Positions 45,390-54,636 of a stretch of DNA of 64,000 nucleotides are shown here, piece by piece. The position numbers were made by a program, and so were the translations under genes. The stretch comes from Bifidobacterium sp. ESL0732 (GTDB taxonomy: Bacteria; Actinomycetota; Actinomycetes; Actinomycetales; Bifidobacteriaceae): the NCBI RefSeq assembly GCF_029395535.1, contig NZ_CP113920.1, forward strand, positions 2,294,001-2,358,000, written 5' to 3'. The notes under the pieces were generated by a model. It searched no databases. It worked only from the letters and a program-made list of their open reading frames with translations, and was not told the DNA's origin. Every line of letters starts with the position of its first letter. Within the stretch, counting starts at the first letter, position 1.

Positions 45390-46838
45390 TTAGCGATCGG
45401 CCGTCAGAGGAGTGTGAAGCTTTTCCCGAATCACATCAAGCCAATCGTCGCTTGGCACATACTTATGGCTTGCGTATGATTCCATAGCCTTCTTGGCATC
45501 GATAGTGAAGACCGGCAAAGGCCGCCAATCCAAGAGACCGATCTTAGCCGTGCCGCGAAACCTGATACCACTGCCCGAATAGTCTGGCATGATGAAGGCG
45601 TTGCATGTTTCTTTGATCCCTTGAGCGCCAACACCTTTCTGAAGTAGATGCGCCCTGATGGTGTCCTCATAGTAATACTGTTTGATGATGTCCGGGCCGC
45701 CAGGCAGCGAGTATTCGAAATCATAATACTTCGCGTCCAGAATGAAGAAGGTTTCGTTCCTTTTCAGCAATACATCCGGAATCTGCTTCTTGTATTCCTC
45801 GTCAAAACTGCTCTCATCTTCATCTTCCGCTTCCGCAAGCTCTTTCTGTTTCGCCCGCATCTCCCACTTCGGTTGCGGGAGAAAATCCGGTTCATAAAAC
45901 CTGCTGTCATCCTTGAAGACATGCTTACAGATACGCTCCCAAACGCGATGGTATTTGGTCACTCCGAACATATTCTGATTCTTCGGATTGATCTTCGCCT
46001 GAATGTACGCCTGCATATAGCGGATAACGCTCATCTCGCGATCGGAAAAAGACGAGGAAAGCTCGCGTTTCAATATCCTCAGCGCCTCGTCCTGGTCGAA
46101 TGGGAGCCAATCGGCGTCCTTGCTGAATATTTCACCCAAGGCCTTGGGAGAAACCTGCGAGGGATGGAAAAGCCAGCCCCAGCGCCGGTAGCAATCTTCA
46201 ATGCAGGCTCGATGAATCATGATCAGCGGGTCAAAGGCGTCGCTCGAAGACGCCACCAATATGGGCGACGGATAAAAGGGACCCGACTGCGCGAATATCG
46301 CTGGGGTGCGCTGGATCGTTCGGGGCCAATCGATCCTTCCATTGCTGTTCCGTTTTCTTACCTTTTTGCGCCGCCGCAGTAATCCGTCCCGCTCAAAATC
46401 CTCCAGCAAATGGATAGCCGCGCCCAGCCCATTAGGATTACTTTCATCATCTTCCGCGAATAAGAAATCATCGACCGCATACTTCGCCCTATTGGAATCC
46501 TCGCGGTAAAAACGCAACAGCACCTGCACCAACAGTGGCAACGATTTGATCGCCGCCTTTTCGCAATCGGAATCCGAATTGCAGCCCTGCAGGCTGCGCT
46601 TGGGCAACACCACGATAAAATCGTGTTCCAGAACAATGATGCCACAGTAGTCTAGAGACGCCTCACCCTTGCTGCCATTTACATTCACGATTCTGGAATA
46701 ATCACTATCGGAGACACTCAGCAGTGTCTGAATGATTCCGAATTTTTTGGCCTCCTCTTCAGCTTCTTTCGCTGGATCCTTTTCAGAGACTTTTTTATAG
46801 TGCATGCCGTCTTCAAGCACCCAAAAATTTGCCTTCAT
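45390..46838 (-). CDS. McrC-like / LlaJI-type restriction nuclease subunit
   Basis: This 482-residue protein fits the McrC/LlaJI-R2 class. The PD-(D/E)xK nuclease site is visible: Asp355 in QIPDVLL and Asp368-Ala-Lys370 in ILDAKYYD, followed by QYYYED. The N-terminal part (1-300) would contact the partner GTPase. It starts at 46838 (AGAGG 9 bases upstream); the longer reading to 46898 has no site. It lies 99 bp after the mcrB-like gene on the same strand. Since a 5mC methyltransferase sits next to it, cutting of unmethylated sites (as in LlaJI) is more likely than classical methyl-directed cutting. Confidence 0.82.
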   Translation of the reverse strand: MKANFWVLEDGMHYKKVSEKDPAKEAEEEAKKFGIIQTLLSVSDSDYSRIVNVNGSKGEASLDYCGIIVLEHDFIVVLPKRSLQGCNSDSDCEKAAIKSLPLLVQVLLRFYREDSNRAKYAVDDFLFAEDDESNPNGLGAAIHLLEDFERDGLLRRRKKVRKRNSNGRIDWPRTIQRTPAIFAQSGPFYPSPILVASSSDAFDPLIMIHRACIEDCYRRWGWLFHPSQVSPKALGEIFSKDADWLPFDQDEALRILKRELSSSFSDREMSVIRYMQAYIQAKINPKNQNMFGVTKYHRVWERICKHVFKDDSRFYEPDFLPQPKWEMRAKQKELAEAEDEDESSFDEEYKKQIPDVLLKRNETFFILDAKYYDFEYSLPGGPDIIKQYYYEDTIRAHLLQKGVGAQGIKETCNAFIMPDYSGSGIRFRGTAKIGLLDWRPLPVFTIDAKKAMESYASHKYVPSDDWLDVIREKLHTPLTADR

Positions 46839-46937
46839 GACTCCACACCTCTCACCGATCGACATCGACGGAACTGCCGTCACACGAAACACCAGCAATC
46901 AACACGCCTTTCCAACAAACAAAGAAAAGCATTGGCC

Positions 46938-48914
46938 TCATTGGTCTTCGCCATCGTCAGAGTCATTGTCAACAAAAACATTCGAAACTGCACCTTCCGA
47001 ACTTACTGGATTATCCCCGCTCCCAGCATCGGCCTGCGATTCGTCTTGCCGTTGTCCTGCACCGAGATCGTCGAGATTCCCACTGGTTGCGTTGCTGCTA
47101 TCATCCGCATTACTGGCATTGTTACCAGCAACACCGTCACTGTTGGCATCGTCAAGGGCAGCATTGCCGCCGGTGGTATTGTCTGCACTATTAGTAGTAC
47201 TACTTGTGGCGTTGACGCCATTCCTGTCAGGCAAATTGAGTTCTTTCAGGACTTCCTTTTTGCCGTATTGATCAAGCACCATGGCAAGCGTGGGAACAGC
47301 ATCGGTATCAAAGAACTGATCGCGCTTGTTGCGCACCACGTCGTCCCACAAGTACATCAAAACCTTTTTGAAAGCCTTGTCGGCATCGCTAGATTCAGTC
47401 AGGGAATCCTTATTGATAAAGTACTGGCCAATCAGCCGGTCTTCCGGTACCCGCAAAGCACGAAGATGCTCGTTAATGGCCGTCAGAAGATCGAACAGCG
47501 AACGCTTGGCGCCGGCATACATAATTTCTGTGCTCTTCAGTTTCGTGTTCTCGCTCAAATTAACCGGCAGATATTCGAGATTCCACCGGCGCTTGAACGC
47601 CGAATCCAACAGTGTCACCCCCTGATCGGCACTGTTCATAGTGGCCCAGATTGAAAGATTCTTTGGGATTCTCAGTTCCTCACCCTCAGAAAGAACATGG
47701 TTCGCACGCAGATACTCTCCCAGCTCCTTGGAAGGTTCGATTCCGTAAACGCTTACACCCTTCTCATCGCGATCAAGAAGCTGGAAAATGTCGCCGAATA
47801 CCGCTGCGGCATCAGCTCGGTTGATCTCTTCAATCACCAGATAATACTGGTCCGAATCGGATGACGCCTTGACCAAGGCATTGGTGAACGGGCCCGGAAC
47901 GAATTGATAATCAATCGTCGGAGACCCTGGAACGTCGGCAACCTCGCCGGATACCGTAACCAATTTTTCTTCGTTTTGGCCATCGCCGGTATCAGGCCTA
48001 TAGATTGGCACAGGCTTGTACGAACCGACAAAATCATAATACGAATACTCAGGGTGGAATACCACGCGGATTTCATTCTCCCTGTTGCCTTGACCAATAT
48101 CTTGTTGCAGCCTCCAGCTTTTACCTGTCCCAGGAGCGCCTGAAATAATCCTGTTAGTCCCATGATCACGGTTCGTATCTGACATTGTCTCGCGGTTCGC
48201 CTCAAACAGTGGCGCTTGTTCCCTTAGATTTTCTTTCGCATCAAGATATAACTTGTTATCCTTCGACATATCATCGACAACACGCATTACCGTGCCTGAC
48301 GACACTGCGACAAGATTCAGACTTGGCAATACTCGCGAATCTGCAGCATCTTGCTTTCGCCCTACTGCCCTACCATCGTTATCGACAAGAAAAGAAAGAA
48401 ATAATTCGACGTTCTCATCTAATGTATTATCCGCAGCACCATCATTACGAAGTTCTGTTTTCACCTCTTCAGCAATCGGCGCTTCGACACTACTCGATAA
48501 CCCGCCCAGCGAATAAGCAGGTGAATCACGTAGATATTGTGTTGCTTTTTCGACATCGGCTTTACCTGTTGAAGCAATAACCGCATGTTTTACATTATTT
48601 ACAGAGAGTAAAGCTTCATAGCGCGCAAAAGCTTGATAATAACGAACTGCGTATGTCGCTTGAAGAAAGTCGGCGCTAGTAATCGACTCTGTTTGGCTAC
48701 TATTATTACCTTTCCCTCTGAAAACAATAAATTCTTGGCATTTAAAAACAACCTTGTCCTTATTTAGGCGTTCTAAATCATCAAGAACGGTATCGTTTAA
48801 CCGGTAATGACCGAATCGGAAGCCTGCAGCTTCATCCTGCATCTGCTTTTTCAACTGAGCCAGATCAGGCAATAAACCAGTTTCTTCCTCAATGTATTGG
48901 TATCTCTCGCTCAT
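46938..48914 (-). CDS. McrB-like AAA+ GTPase subunit of the restriction system
   Basis: This is a 658-residue protein with an N-terminal DNA-binding region (1-235) and an AAA+ GTPase domain of the McrB class. Walker A is GAPGTGKS at 259-266, Walker B is VIEEINRADAAAVFGD, and ATMNSADQGVTLLD matches the McrB-specific MNxxD nucleotide loop. FKRRW is the arginine end. The last 95 residues are an Asn/Asp/Ser-rich acidic tail. The ATG at 48914 has AGGAG 7 bases upstream. It powers DNA translocation and positions the McrC-like nuclease. Confidence 0.87.
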   Translation of the reverse strand: MSERYQYIEEETGLLPDLAQLKKQMQDEAAGFRFGHYRLNDTVLDDLERLNKDKVVFKCQEFIVFRGKGNNSSQTESITSADFLQATYAVRYYQAFARYEALLSVNNVKHAVIASTGKADVEKATQYLRDSPAYSLGGLSSSVEAPIAEEVKTELRNDGAADNTLDENVELFLSFLVDNDGRAVGRKQDAADSRVLPSLNLVAVSSGTVMRVVDDMSKDNKLYLDAKENLREQAPLFEANRETMSDTNRDHGTNRIISGAPGTGKSWRLQQDIGQGNRENEIRVVFHPEYSYYDFVGSYKPVPIYRPDTGDGQNEEKLVTVSGEVADVPGSPTIDYQFVPGPFTNALVKASSDSDQYYLVIEEINRADAAAVFGDIFQLLDRDEKGVSVYGIEPSKELGEYLRANHVLSEGEELRIPKNLSIWATMNSADQGVTLLDSAFKRRWNLEYLPVNLSENTKLKSTEIMYAGAKRSLFDLLTAINEHLRALRVPEDRLIGQYFINKDSLTESSDADKAFKKVLMYLWDDVVRNKRDQFFDTDAVPTLAMVLDQYGKKEVLKELNLPDRNGVNATSSTTNSADNTTGGNAALDDANSDGVAGNNASNADDSSNATSGNLDDLGAGQRQDESQADAGSGDNPVSSEGAVSNVFVDNDSDDGEDQ

Positions 48915-49442
48915 AGCCTCTCCTAGCTAGACACTGTATTAACCTTTAAAACTATGATTTATTATCTCACAGAAAATTAAATACCCCTTGATATGAATCG
49001 CACAAAACCGCAGGAGTGTGAAAACCAAGCCGCCTTCCCGCAATCTGGACAGTCCCTTTCAACACTAAAAAGTCAGCACAGCCACTGGCCCGAATTAATA
49101 AAGCAGAAATAAGATAAGCCTTTTACACATACTCGTTAGCTGCTTTGTACGGAATCTGTTAATCTGAGATCGGGCTTACAGGTCTAACAAATTGGCTGGG
49201 ATCCCCGCCATTTTTTCTGCGGAGTACGCATGGCAGCGCTCAGTATTTTTATTGATGAGTCCGGAAACTGCGGCCACTATCAGCCATATAACCCCAGAAG
49301 TAACTGCTTCAAATTCGTACGGTATTTAGTTGGTAACTATGGGTTTGTGAAAGTTGCTGAGTCGCAATCAGACAGTTTGGTACAGGGTGACGTACCATAT
49401 ATATAAAGAGTGATTTTGTGAGAAGACGAAAAAGAGAAAACG
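48915..49442. other. Intergenic with a broken gene start
   Basis: This 528-bp AT-rich spacer between the divergent mcrB-like and zinc-ribbon genes holds a DUF3800-like remnant (49230-49406). The repeat TGGTAC / GTACCA (49378-49383, 49392-49397) is close to the start of the first zinc-ribbon gene. Nothing else is recognised. Confidence 0.45.
49230..49406 (+). pseudogene. N-terminal fragment of a DUF3800-type protein
   Basis: This 58-codon frame begins MAALSIFIDESGNCGHYQPY, which matches the start of DUF3800 proteins (IFIDESG with its acidic nuclease-like residues). GGAG lies 5 bases before the ATG. After about residue 20 the similarity ends, and the frame stops at 49406. It is most likely the truncated end of a once intact gene. 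DUF3800 genes are common on mobile and defence islands, which fits the restriction genes next door. Confidence 0.5.
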
Positions 49443-51899
49443 ATGAAGTTTTGCAACAAATGCGGACACAAACTTGATGACGATCAGAAATTCTGCACCA
49501 AATGCGGAGCACCCGCGCCATCCGCGAGCGCAGGCGGCAACGTACCCGCACCGGCTGCCGATGGCAGTACACCTCCAGCAAGTAACAACAGCCTTCCTGC
49601 AGATCAACAGAATCAGGCACCTGCACCATCCGTACCTCTGCCTCAAAGCAGCCCACAAGGCACCTTTCCAAACCCGGCTACAGCCGAAGCTGCAACAGCA
49701 ACAATGGCTCCGGTATCGGCGACCACAGCAGTCAAGACAACCAGCAAGAAGCACCTCATTATTATCATCGCGGCCATTGTCGCTGTCGCACTCGTAGCGG
49801 TAGGCGCAGGTTTCGGCACCTATAAGGCCCAGCTCTGGGGCGGCAAAACCGTGCCGGCCCCGGCCGACCTCGGTATCGCCAAATCCGGCAAAACCCACGA
49901 ATTCACCGCCGCCGACGTCGAAAAATCACTGCACAAACGCGGGTTCAAAACCGTTACCAAGCAGACCTTCTCAGCCAAGCCAAAAGGCAGCTTCCTCGGA
50001 TACAGAAACATCCAGGCGAACAAGCGCTACAGCGCCAGCAACCAGATCACCCTCGCCGCCTCGCTCGGCCCCGGCGTGCCGAAGGGCACCAGCGGTCAGC
50101 CCGTGCGCAAGATCCAGAAAACCATTGACGGCATGAACGTCTCGGTCCATTATTACAAAGTGATCGTCACCGACAAGAAGACGCCGGCAGACACCGTCGT
50201 CGCCTCCTATCCCGCCGACGGCCAGCCCGTCACCGACACTAAAACCGGCATCAACATCGGCGTGGCCGCACAAGGCAACGGCGTGGGCTACGACATCGTG
50301 GGCCAAGACAAGAACCAGGCCCAGCAGCAGTATGCGAGCGCCGGCTTCAACGTCACACTCAAACCCCGCTTCTCCTCGAAGGCTCGCGTCGGCAAGATCG
50401 TCGACTCCAACCCGAAACCCGGCACCGAAGCCAACGGCGGCAACCTCACCCTCTACTACGGCATCGACGCCAGCGGCTTCAAGGACGCGGTGAGCAGCAA
50501 AAATGTATTTGCACAAGACAAATCGGCGCAGTCATTTTCCGGCGACGATTTGGTGGGCGCCGCCGCACCAGTGGAAGGCAAATATTGCAATAAATCCGGC
50601 AAATGCATCGATTTAACGAATAGCCCGGATACCAGAGGCAACGAGCAGCCGCGGCTTTTCAGCTCAGAAGCCCCGGAAACACCGCGTTCTTCGAACGGAA
50701 CATACGACTTTCATCATCAATTGGTGTTCTGCGGGTCCATGCAGCAGGCGTTTTGTAGTCCCCAAACCGACCCATACGCGTTATATACGAAGGATTCCGG
50801 CGCATTCGAATTAACACCTTATGATTCCGCATTCGGGTTCACTTGCGGCAATGATCTGATGCTGGACGGCACTGGCTTCTGCATCGGGGGGAAGCACGTC
50901 TATTTGGATCAGGCCGGCGAGCCAGGCGTTTCCAGCAATAATCTCTCGGGTGCCCGCTATGAAATGGGACCGTTATATGCATATTTCCCCGTAGGAGCCA
51001 ATGTCCAGAAAGTCACCGATTCAGGATACTTCGACAAAGACGAGGTCTCCAAATCCGCAAAGCAGAAGGCCGTCGACACTTCACGCCCGTTCTTTATCAG
51101 GCGCGATAAGACGTTATACGACAAGACCAGTTTGGACTTTACCTCATTACAGACCCGTAACCCCTTTGAACCATTCGGCTCAGTCGGCAAGCAACCAATG
51201 GAACCGCTCAAGCCCGCACCCAGCGACGAGACCGCGTACTATCTGGTCGAGGACCCGCAGCTTGACTGGAGTTCGTTGCCGGAGTATGTCATCGGCGGCG
51301 ACAAAGACGCGGCGAAGAGCGACGATAAGGGCAAGACCGCGCAACCTGCCGCCAAAGACGCCACACCTGATCAGATTTTGACCGCACTGGCGAAAGGCGA
51401 TTTCACGCCAATCGCCGGCAGCTATTGCCTGAACAGCGGAGAATGCATGCAATTGAGCAAGGAAGGCGTTCTGACCGGAGTCAACAAACAGTATGACATG
51501 ATCGCGCACGAAGGCAGCCATCTTTCGCTGAGTAATGGCAGTAACGGATCCCCAGATACCACTTACTCGCCGAATAAACCTTTCTTCTTCCTGACAGGGC
51601 CGGACAGCGAATACACTTGCGATGGCGGCGTCGGGCTGGACCAATGCCCGAACGTGCTGATCAACCAAATGAAGACGACCCCGACCAAGCTCCTCTACGT
51701 TTTCAAAGGCGCGGACACCTCGGCCTGGTACAAAGAAAATGATCAATCAATCAAGAATCCCGGGTTCCTATACGTCGAAGGCGCCGACGACCCGACCCAA
51801 GCTCCTACCGACAGGCCATACATCACCATCATGAACAGTCACAGCAGCACGATGATGGCTCCGCCTCACCCAGACGGCGTCTACTACCTCAAAGAATGA
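49443..51899 (+). CDS. Zinc-ribbon / membrane / PASTA-like protein, paralog 1, function unknown
   Basis: This is an 818-residue protein. The first 25 residues are a zinc ribbon with Cys4, Cys7, Cys18 and Cys21 (FCNKCG...FCTKCG). A Pro/Ala/Gln-rich linker leads to one membrane helix (about 101-123). Outside the membrane, PASTA-like repeats follow (about 165-345; ASLGPGVPKGTSG, ASYPADGQPV, DSNPKPGTEA). The large C-terminal part is unlike any family I know. It has two Cys-pair motifs, YCNKSGKCIDL and YCLNSGECMQL, and ends in VYYLKE. The ribosome site is weak (AAGAG). With its neighbour it forms a tandem duplication. A role in sensing the cell wall is only a guess from the PASTA-like part. Confidence 0.8.
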   Translation: MKFCNKCGHKLDDDQKFCTKCGAPAPSASAGGNVPAPAADGSTPPASNNSLPADQQNQAPAPSVPLPQSSPQGTFPNPATAEAATATMAPVSATTAVKTTSKKHLIIIIAAIVAVALVAVGAGFGTYKAQLWGGKTVPAPADLGIAKSGKTHEFTAADVEKSLHKRGFKTVTKQTFSAKPKGSFLGYRNIQANKRYSASNQITLAASLGPGVPKGTSGQPVRKIQKTIDGMNVSVHYYKVIVTDKKTPADTVVASYPADGQPVTDTKTGINIGVAAQGNGVGYDIVGQDKNQAQQQYASAGFNVTLKPRFSSKARVGKIVDSNPKPGTEANGGNLTLYYGIDASGFKDAVSSKNVFAQDKSAQSFSGDDLVGAAAPVEGKYCNKSGKCIDLTNSPDTRGNEQPRLFSSEAPETPRSSNGTYDFHHQLVFCGSMQQAFCSPQTDPYALYTKDSGAFELTPYDSAFGFTCGNDLMLDGTGFCIGGKHVYLDQAGEPGVSSNNLSGARYEMGPLYAYFPVGANVQKVTDSGYFDKDEVSKSAKQKAVDTSRPFFIRRDKTLYDKTSLDFTSLQTRNPFEPFGSVGKQPMEPLKPAPSDETAYYLVEDPQLDWSSLPEYVIGGDKDAAKSDDKGKTAQPAAKDATPDQILTALAKGDFTPIAGSYCLNSGECMQLSKEGVLTGVNKQYDMIAHEGSHLSLSNGSNGSPDTTYSPNKPFFFLTGPDSEYTCDGGVGLDQCPNVLINQMKTTPTKLLYVFKGADTSAWYKENDQSIKNPGFLYVEGADDPTQAPTDRPYITIMNSHSSTMMAPPHPDGVYYLKE

Positions 51900-51999
51900 C
51901 CAACCACCGGCGCGAAACTCGCAAGTCGTGGCTCCCCCGAGTTTCGCAAGACAATTTGGTCGTATCATAAAAATAGATCAAATCATATATGGAGCAAGC

Positions 52000-54393
52000 A
52001 TGAGATTCTGCAACAACTGCGGCAAACGGATGGACGACGACGCACAATTTTGCACGAGCTGCGGGGCACCAGCACCCGCGGCTGCACCGAAGCAATCTCC
52101 GAGTGTTAATTCCTCGATACCAATGCCAAACAGCTCGGCATCAGGCAGCTCGACACAAAACACTGCGCCAACCACTTCGGCACCAGCTTTCATTCCTTCA
52201 AATCCTGCCGCCGGAACTACAGCAACAGCGGCATCCACAGCAACCCAGACCCGTACGAAGAAAACCCTGATTATCGTGATCGCCGCCATCGTCGTCATTG
52301 CACTCGTCGCCTCGATCGTCGGCTTCTGTACCTACAAAGCCCAACTCTGGGGCGGCAAAACCGTGCCCACGCCCTCCGATCTCGGGGTAGTCAAATCCGA
52401 TAAAACGGACGAATTCAGTGCCACCGACATTGAGAAATCATTGCACAAGCGCGGTTTCAAAACCGTCACCAAGCAAACGTTCTCGGCGAAACCCCGAGGC
52501 AGCTTCCTCAAATACAGCGGTATCGAGTCAAGCAAACGTTACAGCACCAGCAGCCAGCCCGTCACCATCGTCGCCTCGAGCGGCCCCGGCGTCCCCGTTG
52601 GTACGAGTGGCAAGCCTGCGCAGAACGTCACTGACAGTCTCAAATCCATGAGCGTTCCCGTGCATTATCACAAAGTCGCCGTCTCGGCCAACGGCAAGAT
52701 TAAGGAAGGCACCGTCGTCGCCACTTCACCGGCCGAGGGCAGCGCTGTCACCGACACAAAGCAGGGCATCGACGTGGCCGTGGCCGAAACGGGCGTAGAC
52801 GGCATCGGCTATGACGTCATCGGCACGAATAAGGACGACGCGGAACAGCAGTACACGGACAAAGGTTTCCATGTCTGGATGGCGCCGCGCTTCTCTTCCA
52901 AGAAGATGCTCGGCAAAATCGTGGATTCCCAGCCCAAGCCCGGCAGCCAGGCTACCGGCGGCAACCTCATCCTCTTCTACGGCATCGATGCCAGCGGCAT
53001 GGACAAGGCGGTGCAAGGCGACAACGACAATTATTCCGTCTATGCGCCGGCCGCCCCCGTAGGCGGAACGTATTGCACCAAGTCCGGCAAGTGCATCAAT
53101 CTGGACGAGAAGGTCGAACCGCCATCCTCCTCCAGCTCCGAAGATTATGCCCCTTGGTTCTCGACCGCGAGCCAGGTGAAAAGCTCCGAGGACACAGACA
53201 ACGGTTCCAGCGACGCCACCGGGCTCGGCCACGAACTGCTCTTCTGCCACACCGGCGGCGATCCCGGCTGCGCATCGCGAGCGCACAAAGACGATTACGG
53301 CACGCGCAACGAACTGTATTACCAAAACTACGGCGCTTTCGAGCTGATGGACTCGAGCATCAGCCAGATAACCTGCGGCGACAGCGCAATCGGCCGTTGG
53401 GATCCTATAGACGTTTGCGTCAACGGGCAGTTGGCCGACCGAAGTTACTCCGACGATAACCCGAAGCTGTCCGGCGCATCCTACGAAATGCGTACCCACT
53501 ACGTCTACTTCCCCGTCGGCTCAGACGTCAAGGGCGTGGTCGATTCCGGTTACTTCGACAAGGCCTACGTCGACAAAGCCAAGACGCAGAAGGCCGTCGA
53601 CACCTCGCGCCCGTTCTTCATCCGCCGCGACAAGACCCTTTACAAGACCACCAAGGTCGACGTGCCGAGCCTCAAAACCCTGAACCCGTTCGTCCCGGAA
53701 AACGGCGACGAGCACAGCAAAGGCAGCAAACCCGTCCCCACCAAGCCCGCACCCAGCGACGAAACCGCTTACTATTTGATCGACGCCCCCCAGCTGGATT
53801 GGGCCTCCCTGCCTGAGTTCACCATCTCGAAGGACGGCAGCAAGGCCGATCCGAAGCCCACCACGAAAAACGCGACTCCGGACCAGATCACCACAGCCGC
53901 CGAAAAGGGCGATTTCTCACTGATAGCCGGCAAATATTGCACTATTGGCAACGACTGCATCGACCTGAGCAAAACCGGAATGCTGACCGGCGGAAAACAG
54001 CATGCATCCAGTCAGCTACACCTTGGAGCAAAAGGTGAGATGTGGGCCGACACAGCCCATAACGTCGATCCGGCCTCGCAATACTTGAACTTGCTCGGTT
54101 CCGATAGCGAGTACTCGTGCGGCACAGCAACCGGCGCGGTCTGCAAGGACCATATACCTTTAAGCGATATCATCTGGCCAACCGACATGATCTATGTCTT
54201 CAAAAACGCCGATACCTCTACTTGGTATACCAGGCAAGACGACGGTCATTCGCCATTGTGGGACGCTTATAATACACAGGACGCCCTCACCAGAAGCAAA
54301 CCTGCTTCGACAACCCGGCCGTACCTCTACCCGCTTGGTTACCACATGAACCCATCCCCCACCGACAGCTCCGTCTACTATTTGCAGGAATAA
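52000..54393 (+). CDS. Zinc-ribbon / membrane / PASTA-like protein, paralog 2, function unknown
   Basis: This 797-residue protein has the same layout as the preceding gene: zinc ribbon (FCNNCG...FCTSCG), Pro/Ser/Thr linker, membrane helix (about 87-109), PASTA-like repeats (ASSGPGVPVGTSG, ATSPAEGSAV, DSQPKPGSQA) and a unique C-terminal half with YCTKSGKCINL and YCTIGNDCIDL. It ends VYYLQE. GGAG lies 5 bases before the ATG at 52000. The two share long identical stretches such as YKAQLWGGKTVP and KAVDTSRPFFIRRDKTLY, so they arose by duplication and then diverged. The gap between them is 100 bp and both probably share a transcript. Confidence 0.8.
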   Translation: MRFCNNCGKRMDDDAQFCTSCGAPAPAAAPKQSPSVNSSIPMPNSSASGSSTQNTAPTTSAPAFIPSNPAAGTTATAASTATQTRTKKTLIIVIAAIVVIALVASIVGFCTYKAQLWGGKTVPTPSDLGVVKSDKTDEFSATDIEKSLHKRGFKTVTKQTFSAKPRGSFLKYSGIESSKRYSTSSQPVTIVASSGPGVPVGTSGKPAQNVTDSLKSMSVPVHYHKVAVSANGKIKEGTVVATSPAEGSAVTDTKQGIDVAVAETGVDGIGYDVIGTNKDDAEQQYTDKGFHVWMAPRFSSKKMLGKIVDSQPKPGSQATGGNLILFYGIDASGMDKAVQGDNDNYSVYAPAAPVGGTYCTKSGKCINLDEKVEPPSSSSSEDYAPWFSTASQVKSSEDTDNGSSDATGLGHELLFCHTGGDPGCASRAHKDDYGTRNELYYQNYGAFELMDSSISQITCGDSAIGRWDPIDVCVNGQLADRSYSDDNPKLSGASYEMRTHYVYFPVGSDVKGVVDSGYFDKAYVDKAKTQKAVDTSRPFFIRRDKTLYKTTKVDVPSLKTLNPFVPENGDEHSKGSKPVPTKPAPSDETAYYLIDAPQLDWASLPEFTISKDGSKADPKPTTKNATPDQITTAAEKGDFSLIAGKYCTIGNDCIDLSKTGMLTGGKQHASSQLHLGAKGEMWADTAHNVDPASQYLNLLGSDSEYSCGTATGAVCKDHIPLSDIIWPTDMIYVFKNADTSTWYTRQDDGHSPLWDAYNTQDALTRSKPASTTRPYLYPLGYHMNPSPTDSSVYYLQE

Positions 54394-54453
54394 AAAAACA
54401 TGGCGGGGACAGCAAACGGATTTTCCACCGCCTTCGTAAACCGCCAAAGTATC

Positions 54454-54495
54454 TTATACTTCTTATCGTATCGTTTGATAAGATAAGAAGTATAA
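54454..54495. promoter_or_regulatory. Long inverted repeat with GATAAG boxes
   Basis: TTATACTTCTTAT (54454-54466) pairs perfectly with ATAAGAAGTATAA (54483-54495), and CTTATC/GATAAG (54462-54467, 54477-54482) lie inside. In the same spacer, the same hexamer recurs near the next gene. It is probably a regulatory site, although it could also act as a weak terminator after the zinc-ribbon pair. Confidence 0.6.
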
Positions 54496-54601
54496 CATAT
54501 AAAATAGCTTAAATCGTTGATATACCAACGAAATTCAAGCCTTAACCTTTTCTAAAATATACTCTATCTTATCAATAAATTATATTTTATCGCATTATTT
54601 T

Positions 54602-54627
54602 GATAAGATACGATAAGATATGATAAG
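54602..54627 (+). promoter_or_regulatory. Three GATAAG boxes spaced exactly 10 bp
   Basis: GATAAG occurs at 54602, 54612 and 54622, each 10 bp apart, so all face the same side of the helix. An inverted box lies at 54568-54573. The array ends 9 bp before the start of the AlbA-type gene, which makes autoregulation by that protein likely. Confidence 0.7.
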
Positions 54628-54636
54628 ATTTTAATT

